The position numbers and the translations under genes were made by a program. DNA of 9,860 nt from an uncultured Thermomonas sp. (GTDB lineage Bacteria > Pseudomonadota > Gammaproteobacteria > Xanthomonadales > Xanthomonadaceae), in NCBI GenBank assembly GCA_946480065.1, contig CAMLJA010000056.1, forward strand, positions 1-9,860, written 5' to 3'. The stretch's first letter is position 1. The number at the start of each line of letters is the position of its first letter. Of this stretch, positions 1-7,091 are shown in pieces. The notes below the pieces were generated by a model. That model was not told the origin of the DNA, made no database searches, and saw only the letters and a list, made by a program, of their open reading frames with translations.

Positions 1-108
1 AAAAAAGTACGGAAGACCTGAAAGCGGTCGGCTCCAACACTAGTCAGCTCCAACGTGCTGCAGTCAACGCAGAAATGGGCCCACGGTTCCCTCCTCGACT
101 CAGTCAAG

Positions 109-2181
109 TCACTGAGACGAAGCCTCGTGAGTAATAGTGTTCGCGCCAACTTCGGCACTTCGCGCATATCCGCATCGTTCGCGCTGAAATATCACGTCGA
201 TCTGCCAGTGCTGGCAAAGTGCTCTCCGCATTCCTGACACGTCCACAGACGCAGGTGTTTCAGAAAGCGGAAGGACTCTCCTCGAACTTCGCTCGAAGAG
301 GACTAGGGGTTGGGTCGCGGATTCCGGAGCCAAAAGCGCCCAGTTTGATTTGTAGACGGCGCGCTGCCGCCCCTCAATTTGGAAGGCGATGAAGTCACGC
401 TTCACTTGTAGGCGGCCGCTCGGAAGCACTTCCATGATGCCCGCGGCTTCTTCCGCCACTTTAACCTCGTCGATCTTGCCCCGCTTCATTGCGTTGGGCA
501 TCCAAGCGGATTCAATAAATCGAATCCGGTCGGAATTGACAGCCGCAGAATTTTTTCCGGTAGAAAGCAGGGAGATGCCGTCCATTTGAGGCTCCGGAAG
601 CAATCCGGCAGCCTGGGCAAGGGTGGGAGCGATATCGACCAATGATACCGGCCTCTCAGAGGCACCTTTTGCGGTCGTGTTACGCCCATACCCGCGGATG
701 GCAAGTAGAACATTGACTTGAGTCGGCTGGATAGCCGACTTTCCATGGCCAAGGAAGCCATCGCTGATTGGTTGGCCGGACTCGTTTTTGAGGCGATCCT
801 TTTCCATGCCGAGTTCTTCGCCGTGGTCTGAAAAAACCACGACGAGCGCGTTTTGGAGGCGTCCGGTTCGCTCAAGATGCGATTGCAGTCGAGCAAATTG
901 CTGGTCGGCGGCCTTCAACGCTTCGATGTACATCCAGTTGGTATCGGCATACGGGAAAGCCGGATGCTGGGGTTTCGTCGCGTATCCGAATTGCGGAGAA
1001 GGCCGAAAATAGGGCCAATGCGCGGCACATAGATGTACATAGAGGAATAAAGGTTTATCCGCCGGCACCTGATTTATGACGCTGTTGATTTTTTGGGTGA
1101 CATCCCCAGGGTGATAAGCCTGAGCGAAACCGCGGTTGCCGTCGAAAAGGGGAAGCATCCACTTGCCGGCGCTGGTTCGTGACGCTAGCAAGCTCAAGGC
1201 GTTGTCGCCCGCGATAGACATCAGAAAATCCGCGCTGCCCATCTGCGGGCCTACGAGGTGGTCGAAGCAGTAGCTTTCGTCGACGTTGGCGAACCGGGTT
1301 TCATCCATGGCCATCACCGTGGTGTATCCGGCGCTGCGGAAGCGGTGAGCGATGCTGTCTTCGTGGCTCACCCTATCCTGGGGGAATAGGTTGTTGCGGG
1401 CACCGTGAGCCGTTGGATAGCGGCCCGTGAGGACGCTTACGGTTGCAGGGAAGGTATTAGGCAGGGGTGTCAACGTATCGCTGAAGACTGTGCTTTCGTG
1501 AAGCCAGGAATCTAGTGTCGGCATCACCTCCATCGGCGCTCCGAACCAGGAGAGGTGGTCTGGGCGAAGTGAATCGATACCGACAACGATGATGTCTGGT
1601 TTTGAGCGGATAAATGCTCTGGACTGCGGTCCCTCTGGGCGTGCTTCTTTCATCCCGAGAGTCAGAACACCTGCGAGCAACAAGGCAATCGTGGACGCTG
1701 GCAGAAGCTTCTTTCCGGGCCACACGGCGACAACGAAATATCCGATCACCGCAATGACCAGAACAGTCGCCGCAATCTGTGAGGTTGGATTGCCAATAAA
1801 TACGCCCACGTGGTTGCTTGCGATGGAGAGCGGGAATTGCCACGCAGCGACAAGTTCCACCGCCAAGCAAACCAACATGAGTTGGACGAGGAAATAAAGA
1901 ATTCGGCGGTGCCATGAGGGCACTCGATGCGCAACTACCCGACGAAAGGCGAACAGGTTGATGAGGCCGAAACCAGCGTACAAGCCGACCGTTACGGCTG
2001 CAAACCAGCCCATCTCCCATGCGGTATGGCGGTTGGCCAACATGTCGAGAAAAGTGCCTTGCAGGGAAATCTTCCCATTCACACGATCCAGTTGCTGGCG
2101 GTACTGCCACGCCAGCCACGCGAAGGATGCGGCAACGCTCAGGATGCCGAAGCCGAAACGATGTTTTTTCACTGGATCCAT
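109..2181 (-). CDS. Membrane-anchored sulfatase/phosphotransferase-superfamily protein
   Basis: Predicted 690-aa inner-membrane protein. About five hydrophobic segments (roughly residues 10-26, 57-79, 93-114, 135-154, 160-177) precede a periplasmic domain of the alkaline phosphatase/sulfatase superfamily. Family signs: a GIDSLRPDHL metal-site motif (201-210), TFPATVSVLTGR (243-254) at the sulfatase signature, His383/His388, SDHGEELG (451-458) and a late GHG (478-480). Aligned to the sulfatase signature CxPSRxxLLTGR, the Cys or Ser that matures to formylglycine is Thr243, and the signature Arg is Thr247. A Thr nucleophile is typical of phosphoethanolamine or phosphoglycerol transferases (EptA/LtaS class), which also have five N-terminal helices, so a phosphotransferase or phosphodiesterase is likelier than a true sulfatase. 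I chose the ATG at 2181 because the next in-frame ATG upstream (2361) lies inside pilA and beyond its terminator. No strong Shine-Dalgarno is visible. It follows pilA on the same strand and is distinctly AT-richer than its neighbours, suggesting transfer. The substrate is unknown. Confidence 0.85.
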   Translation of the reverse strand: MDPVKKHRFGFGILSVAASFAWLAWQYRQQLDRVNGKISLQGTFLDMLANRHTAWEMGWFAAVTVGLYAGFGLINLFAFRRVVAHRVPSWHRRILYFLVQLMLVCLAVELVAAWQFPLSIASNHVGVFIGNPTSQIAATVLVIAVIGYFVVAVWPGKKLLPASTIALLLAGVLTLGMKEARPEGPQSRAFIRSKPDIIVVGIDSLRPDHLSWFGAPMEVMPTLDSWLHESTVFSDTLTPLPNTFPATVSVLTGRYPTAHGARNNLFPQDRVSHEDSIAHRFRSAGYTTVMAMDETRFANVDESYCFDHLVGPQMGSADFLMSIAGDNALSLLASRTSAGKWMLPLFDGNRGFAQAYHPGDVTQKINSVINQVPADKPLFLYVHLCAAHWPYFRPSPQFGYATKPQHPAFPYADTNWMYIEALKAADQQFARLQSHLERTGRLQNALVVVFSDHGEELGMEKDRLKNESGQPISDGFLGHGKSAIQPTQVNVLLAIRGYGRNTTAKGASERPVSLVDIAPTLAQAAGLLPEPQMDGISLLSTGKNSAAVNSDRIRFIESAWMPNAMKRGKIDEVKVAEEAAGIMEVLPSGRLQVKRDFIAFQIEGRQRAVYKSNWALLAPESATQPLVLFERSSRRVLPLSETPASVDVSGMRRALCQHWQIDVIFQRERCGYARSAEVGANTITHEASSQ

Positions 2182-2220
2182 TGTGCGGGTTGTCTCGGCA
2201 GGGACATGAGCCTGAACCCA

Positions 2221-2254
2221 GAAAACGAACACCCCAGCCGGAGCTGGGGTGTTC
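2221..2254 (-). terminator. Intrinsic terminator downstream of pilA
   Basis: A perfect 12-bp inverted repeat, GAACACCCCAGC (2227-2238) and GCTGGGGTGTTC (2243-2254), flanks a 4-nt loop. Read on the minus strand it is followed by GTTTTC (2226-2221). It starts 25 bp after the pilA stop codon. The stem and U-rich tail fit a rho-independent terminator for the abundant pilin mRNA. It lies 45 bp before the start of the downstream sulfatase-fold gene, so read-through could give that gene low-level expression. Confidence 0.85.
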
Positions 2255-2279
2255 TCAACACTTTGCGCTGGAAAGATCC

Positions 2280-2714
2280 TTACGGGGCAGCAGCCGCCGC
2301 AGGGCAATCGGTCGGCGTGTTGGCGGCCGACAGGGTGTAATCGCTGGACGTGGGCACGCAAGTCCAGGTGATGCGGTCACCGCCGGCCGACGGCAGAGTC
2401 GGGGTAAGAGTGACGGTGACCACGCCGGTGGTGGCGGCCGCGCCGGTACCATCAGTGTTAGTGGCGGAGAGGGTGCCGTTGGTGCAAGTAACGTCGCCAG
2501 TGGCCACGCCGTCGCACAGGTCCGCACCGGACTTGCCGGCGCCGTGGTTCTCGCCGACCTTGATCTTCTCGCCCGCCAGGCCGCCGATGGCGTTGGTGAC
2601 CTTGGCCTTGATGGTGTAGTCGCGGTACGCCGGCAGCGCGATGGCCGCCAGGATGGCGATGATCGCAACCACGATCATCAGTTCGATCAGGGTAAAGCCT
2701 TGCTGCTTCTTCAT
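2280..2714 (-). CDS. pilA: Type IV major pilin PilA (prepilin)
   Basis: 144-aa type IVa prepilin. The short leader MKKQQG ends in Gly6; prepilin peptidase PilD should cut between Gly6 and Phe7 and methylate the new N-terminus. The mature protein starts [20 protein letters not shown], with the conserved Glu at mature position 5, forming the hydrophobic N-terminal helix that anchors the subunit in the membrane and packs the fibre core. Four cysteines (67, 77, 119, 137) could form two disulfides; the 119-137 pair matches the C-terminal D-region loop of other pilins. Residues 72-106 are very rich in Thr/Ser, and the C-terminus is a run of Ala ending in Pro, without the C-terminal Ser used in TfpO-type glycosylation. 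The start is supported by a good Shine-Dalgarno. It is transcribed alone from a sigma-54 type promoter and closed by a strong terminator, with PilR and PilS encoded nearby. Subunit of pili used in twitching, adhesion and DNA uptake. Confidence 0.97.
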   Translation of the reverse strand: MKKQQGFTLIELMIVVAIIAILAAIALPAYRDYTIKAKVTNAIGGLAGEKIKVGENHGAGKSGADLCDGVATGDVTCTNGTLSATNTDGTGAAATTGVVTVTLTPTLPSAGGDRITWTCVPTSSDYTLSAANTPTDCPAAAAAP

Positions 2715-2720
2715 GAGTGT

Positions 2721-2726
2721 TCCCCT
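2721..2726 (-). promoter_or_regulatory. Ribosome binding site of pilA
   Basis: On the minus strand AGGGGA lies 6 nt before the pilA ATG. It fixes the start that gives the exact 6-residue prepilin leader. Confidence 0.75.
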
Positions 2727-2810
2727 AGGGTTTGGTGTGATCCACGTGCCGCGCCGCGGGCTGTCCGGTCCTTCGAAGCCGGGCGATGCGGCACGTGCAG
2801 AGGGTATAAC

Positions 2811-2826
2811 GCATGTTGTGTGCCAG
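2811..2826 (-). promoter_or_regulatory. Sigma-54 (RpoN) promoter of pilA
   Basis: On the minus strand CTGGCACACAACATGC matches the sigma-54 -24/-12 pattern. The TGGCAC block is exact, GG and GC are separated by exactly 10 nt, and the -12 block is ATGC against the TTGC consensus. The predicted transcription start is near 2800, giving a leader of about 85 nt before the pilA ATG. Pilin genes controlled by PilSR are known to use RpoN, and PilR is encoded about 1 kb upstream. The start site itself is inferred. Confidence 0.85.
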
Positions 2827-2910
2827 TTCAGGACAATCGGGTTTCGGCCCGCAATGTGAAGACCCGGTCACGGTTAGGCGGTGGTTCTTTCAACGGGTTG
2901 GGCGAGGAAT

Positions 2911-2925
2911 TGTCACTTGCTGACA
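2911..2925. promoter_or_regulatory. Possible PilR enhancer-like binding dyad
   Basis: TGTCA (2911-2915) and TGACA (2921-2925) form a 5-bp inverted repeat with a 5-nt spacer. It is centred about 118 bp upstream of the predicted pilA start site. PilR sites described upstream of Pseudomonas aeruginosa pilA contain TGTC cores at roughly -80 to -120, so position and core both fit. The dyad overlaps the stop codon of the upstream gene. The motif is short and could arise by chance. Confidence 0.35.
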
Positions 2926-3665
2926 TTCTGCGTCGGTTTCTGCGGCGTGACCTCGACCGCCTGCAGCGGCATGCCGCTGCGGGCGTCCAGCAGCATGGCG
3001 GTGCTGCGGCTGCGCGCGGACATCAGGGCCACGGATTTCACCGCGTTGCGCGGGTGACCAGCGGCGGGTACGCCCGGCGCCAGCGGCTTGGCCTTTGCCA
3101 GCACCTGTTCGCGCAGGCCCGCGTAGGGCACGAACAGGTCGGGGTCGCGCAACGGGCCCACGTCCCCGGCCAGGTAGGAGAACAGGAACTCGTCGCGGGC
3201 GGCGTCGCTGGACAGGTCCACGCCCACCAGCCAGGGGCCGGCGCTGCCGCGAAAGCGCGGCCAGCCCGCGGCGCGCGCCTTGCTGGCCGCATCGTCCGGC
3301 AGCTCGTTGGCGAACACCAGGGCGAAGGCCTGCTGGCTGCCCACCAGGAACAGCGGCCGGCTGCGCCACAGGGTGTGCAGGCCGTAGCTGAGGAAGGCCA
3401 ACTGCAGCAGCGCCACCACCGCGAGGTCCAGCTTGAGCCCGCGCTTGCCGGGGCGGTACAGCAGCAGCGTGAGCAGCGGGCCGGCCACGATGTCCACGCC
3501 CAGCATCACCGCCAGCAGCTTGTCCAGCTTGGCGGCCAAGTGCAGGCCGGCGGGGAACCACAGCAGGAAGGCGGTGGCGGCGATGCTGCCCAGCAGCAGG
3601 ATGCTCAGGCCCAGGTGGGCGGCGAAGGCGCCCCAGCGCGTGCGGGGCGAATGCAGCAGCGACAT
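2913..3665 (-). CDS. TfpX/TfpZ-family type IV pilin accessory protein
   Basis: Predicted 250-aa inner-membrane protein. It has three hydrophobic segments near residues 15-36, 48-70 and 79-100 and a soluble, probably periplasmic C-terminal half of about 150 residues. The N-terminal RWGAFAAHLGLSILLL, the second helix LGVDIVAGPLLTLLLY (55-70) and the DLAVVALLQLAFLSYGL stretch are characteristic of the TfpX/TfpZ (FimB-like) proteins encoded beside pilA in several pilin allele groups. There they promote assembly or stability of the cognate pilin. I chose the ATG at 3665 because it places the family's N-terminus directly before the first helix and has GGAG 9 nt upstream; an in-frame ATG at 3710 would add 15 atypical residues. 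It precedes pilA on the same strand, but a 198-bp gap carrying the pilA promoter separates them. It sits 94 bp after pilR with no clear terminator between, so it may be co-transcribed with pilR. The exact mechanism of the family is not settled. Confidence 0.85.
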   Translation of the reverse strand: MSLLHSPRTRWGAFAAHLGLSILLLGSIAATAFLLWFPAGLHLAAKLDKLLAVMLGVDIVAGPLLTLLLYRPGKRGLKLDLAVVALLQLAFLSYGLHTLWRSRPLFLVGSQQAFALVFANELPDDAASKARAAGWPRFRGSAGPWLVGVDLSSDAARDEFLFSYLAGDVGPLRDPDLFVPYAGLREQVLAKAKPLAPGVPAAGHPRNAVKSVALMSARSRSTAMLLDARSGMPLQAVEVTPQKPTQNVSK

Positions 3666-3759
3666 GCGGACGGTCTCCGGAGGGAAGCCGGCGCGAAAGA
3701 TAGGGGCCATATGCCCCGGCCTTCAAGGGCACGGGCGATGGGTCGGGCGCCCGCCTGCC

Positions 3760-5157
<1,398 letters not shown>

Positions 5158-5219
5158 ATCGCGTCACCTTACCCGCTCCCCCGGCGGCGGGCCATAGGAC
5201 GAAGGGTGGGTGGGTGACT

Positions 5220-5263
5220 GTGCTTCGACTCCGGCGCTGCGCGCCTACGCTCAGCACGAACGG
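5220..5263 (+). repeat. Structured intergenic repeat, copy 1
   Basis: A 44-bp element beginning GTGCTTCGACTCC and ending CTCAGCACGAACGG, with an internal hairpin GGCGC-TGC-GCGCC. Its reverse complement matches copy 2 (5292-5336) closely at both ends (CCGTTCG, CTGAGCGTAG, GGAGTCGAAG). The end motifs TTCGAC and GAACGG resemble a dispersed intergenic repeat family common in proteobacterial genomes. Copy number in this genome cannot be judged from the window. Confidence 0.75.
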
Positions 5264-5291
5264 GTTCTAGGGCTGGCAAGCAGCGTGGACC

Positions 5292-5336
5292 CCGTTCGCC
5301 CTGAGCGTAGCGCCGGAGGCGCGGAGTCGAAGGGGC
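5292..5336 (-). repeat. Structured intergenic repeat, copy 2 (inverted)
   Basis: A 45-bp element from CCGTTCGCCCTGAGC to GGAGTCGAAGGGGC, in opposite orientation to copy 1 and 28 bp away. It has its own internal hairpin GCGCC-GGA-GGCGC. The core differs from copy 1 in sequence but keeps a 5-bp stem and 3-nt loop, which suggests the structure is conserved. The pair could form one long imperfect cruciform or RNA hairpin between the pilS and pilR coding parts. Confidence 0.75.
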
Positions 5337-5378
5337 CTCCTGAAACCTGCAAACAGGGCCCCTGAGCCTCGTTGTTTT

Positions 5379-5402
5379 GTAGGTGCCGGGCTTGCCCGGC
5401 AC
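5379..5402 (+). repeat. GTAG-headed REP palindrome (SMAG-like)
   Basis: The tetranucleotide GTAG (5379-5382) is followed by a perfect 9-bp stem, GTGCCGGGC / GCCCGGCAC, with a TT loop. A GTAG head plus palindrome is the hallmark of the REP elements described in Stenotrophomonas maltophilia (SMAG) and relatives, which are thought to be mobilised by RAYT transposases. It lies 27 bp past the pilS stop codon, a usual site for REPs, and on the minus-strand RNA it would form a stable 3' hairpin. No U-run follows, so it is not a classical terminator. Confidence 0.75.
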
Positions 5403-5429
5403 GCATTCACCCGGGGGGTGTCCCCGCCC

Positions 5430-7031
5430 TCAGCGCGGCCGCAGGGCGCCGCTGGGCGGCAGCAGGCGGATCCGGAAGCAGGCGCCGCCGGCGGGGAGGG
5501 GGACGTACTCCAGGCTGGCCTGGTTGGCCATGCAGAGCTCGCGGGCGATGTACAGGCCCAGGCCGGTGCCGTGGGGGGAGGTGGTGTAGAACGGCTTGAA
5601 CAGCTGCGCGGCCACCGCTTCGGGCATGCCGGGGCCGCGGTCCATCACCTCCAGCAGCGGCACGCCGGCGGGGTCGGTGCGGGCGTGCACGGCCACCCGC
5701 GCGGGTTCGCCGGGCAGGCGGCCGTAGACCAGAGCGTTGTGCACCAGCACGGTCAGCACCTGCTGCAGCTGGCGGCGGTCGACCATGCAGGGCACCGGCG
5801 CGGTGGGGGTGGCGGCGTCCAGCCGGTCCTGCTCCAGCGGGTGGCTGGCCTGGTAGTCGGCCACGAAGCGGCGGACGAAGTCGCCCAGTTCCAGGTGTTC
5901 GGGCTGGGCGCGCTCGCGCTTGGCCAGGCCCAGCACGTTGTCCACGATGCCGTTCATGCGCTGGGTCTGCTGGTACACGATCTCCAGCAGGCGGCGGTCG
6001 GCGGTGGGGATGTCGGGCGACTCCTCCATCAGCTGGGTGGCGTAGCTGATGGCGGCCAGCGGGTTGCGGATCTCGTGCGCCAGGCTGGCGGAGAAGCGGC
6101 CCAGGGTGGCCAAGGTCAGCGACTCGGCGCGCTGGGTGGCCAGGCTGGTGTCGTCCAGGAACACCAGCACGTCCTCGTCGCCGGCCAGCAGGCGGGCGAA
6201 GCGGGGCTGCACCTCGGGCAGGTCCGGCGCCAGCTGCAGCGGCAGCGGGAGCAGCTGGGGGTCGGCACGCCAGCGCGCCAGCCGCGCCGCCAGCGCGGGC
6301 GAGGCCTCGCCCAGCGCGCACTGGTCCAGCGGCTCGCCGCCCAGCAGCAGCACCGCGGCCTCGTTCGCCAGCCGCACGCGGCCGGCGCCGTCCACCAGCA
6401 GCACGCCGGTGCGCATGCGCCGGATGACGAGCTCGTTGACCTCGGCCATGTTGGCCGCCTGGGTGCCGCGGCGCTCGGCCAGCGCCTGCGCGGCGCGCAT
6501 CTGCCGGCCCAGCAGGTTGGTCAGGGTGGCCATGGCCAGGAAGCTGATCGAGAACATCGACAGTTCGGCCAGCGATTGCCCGCTCTCCCCATGGGTGGCC
6601 AGCGACCAGCCGTAGACCGCGGCAAACGCCCCCGCGGCCAGCGCCGCGGTGGCGATCCCCAGCCGCAGCGGCAGCAGCATGGCCGCCGCGCCCACGTTGA
6701 ACAGCAGCATCATGGCGATGCCGGCGCTGGCGTCGGACAGCGCGTGCATGGCCAGGCTGGCCGCGGCGATGTCCACCAGCACCCCCGCCAGCGCCTGGCC
6801 GGCCACGCGGCCGCGGCGGCCGGCGAACAGCAGCCCCACCGCCACCAGCAGGTAGCCCAACGCCACCGCCCGCGCCAGCATGGGCGCCCGGGGCGCCGAC
6901 AGCATCGCCGCCGCCGGCCCGAATACCACCAGGCACAGCAGCGCCGCTTCCAGGATCCGGTACAGGGTGACGAAGTACAGCTCGCGCCGGATGGCGGCCT
7001 GGTCGGCGGCGGGGGCGAGGCTGGGCATCAT
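5430..7031 (-). CDS. pilS: Sensor histidine kinase PilS
   Basis: 533-aa inner-membrane kinase that should phosphorylate PilR and so control pilin expression. About six hydrophobic segments fill residues 20-176. A linker and PAS-like region (about 190-300) follow, then the dimerisation/phosphoacceptor domain with H-box SLAHEIRNP (His319), and the ATPase domain with N-box HNALVYG (Asn432), G1 DRGPGMP (464-470), F-box FKPFYTT (479-485) and G2 GTGLGLYIA (488-496). All catalytic boxes are present and the length fits PilS. The start is the ATG pair at 7031/7028; no other start codon lies in frame just upstream, and the Shine-Dalgarno is weak. It lies 60 bp after the GT-C gene on the same strand and may be co-transcribed with it. 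In P. aeruginosa PilS senses pilin levels in the inner membrane through its membrane helices; the same role is inferred here. Confidence 0.96.
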   Translation of the reverse strand: MMPSLAPAADQAAIRRELYFVTLYRILEAALLCLVVFGPAAAMLSAPRAPMLARAVALGYLLVAVGLLFAGRRGRVAGQALAGVLVDIAAASLAMHALSDASAGIAMMLLFNVGAAAMLLPLRLGIATAALAAGAFAAVYGWSLATHGESGQSLAELSMFSISFLAMATLTNLLGRQMRAAQALAERRGTQAANMAEVNELVIRRMRTGVLLVDGAGRVRLANEAAVLLLGGEPLDQCALGEASPALAARLARWRADPQLLPLPLQLAPDLPEVQPRFARLLAGDEDVLVFLDDTSLATQRAESLTLATLGRFSASLAHEIRNPLAAISYATQLMEESPDIPTADRRLLEIVYQQTQRMNGIVDNVLGLAKRERAQPEHLELGDFVRRFVADYQASHPLEQDRLDAATPTAPVPCMVDRRQLQQVLTVLVHNALVYGRLPGEPARVAVHARTDPAGVPLLEVMDRGPGMPEAVAAQLFKPFYTTSPHGTGLGLYIARELCMANQASLEYVPLPAGGACFRIRLLPPSGALRPR

Positions 7032-7091
7032 CGGAGTATAGGGAGAGTCGCCGGCGGTCCAGGGCTGTGCGGCTGGCCGGGCGGGCTGTGG

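Larger units (their letters stand above)
5158..5429. other. Repeat-rich pilS-pilR spacer with no gene
   Basis: No credible gene lies here; short open frames simply run through the repeats. The spacer holds two related copies of a structured repeat in opposite orientation and one GTAG-headed palindrome, annotated separately. A 7-bp inverted repeat, AGGGGCC (5331-5337) and GGCCCCT (5357-5363), lies between them. No clear promoter for pilR is visible, and no hairpin here carries a T-run typical of an intrinsic terminator. Such spacers can uncouple expression of two operon genes through RNA processing or stability. Confidence 0.7.

Noticed and set aside
1..108. Possible terminator for the sulfatase-fold gene: a weak GACC/GGTC pairing before a T-run on the minus strand at the left edge
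   Set aside because: The stem is only 4 bp and the T-run is about 8 nt away from it. Nothing else is recognisable in these 108 bases.
2182..2361. An upstream in-frame ATG extending the sulfatase-fold protein by 60 residues
   Set aside because: The extension would overlap the pilA 3' end and include the terminator hairpin, and its residues do not resemble a signal or family N-terminus.
2800..2815. TATA-like sequence (GTTATACC on the minus strand) as a sigma-70 promoter for pilA
   Set aside because: No -35 box lies at acceptable spacing, and the sigma-54 match immediately upstream explains the region better.
3704..3753. Short palindromes between pilR and the TfpX/TfpZ-like gene (GGGGC-CATAT-GCCCC; CGGGCGCCCG)
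   Set aside because: The stems are only 5 bp and no T-run follows, so neither a terminator nor an operator can be supported.
5158..5429. CRISPR-like array in the pilS-pilR spacer
   Set aside because: There are only two copies, in opposite orientation, with no regular spacers and no cas genes.
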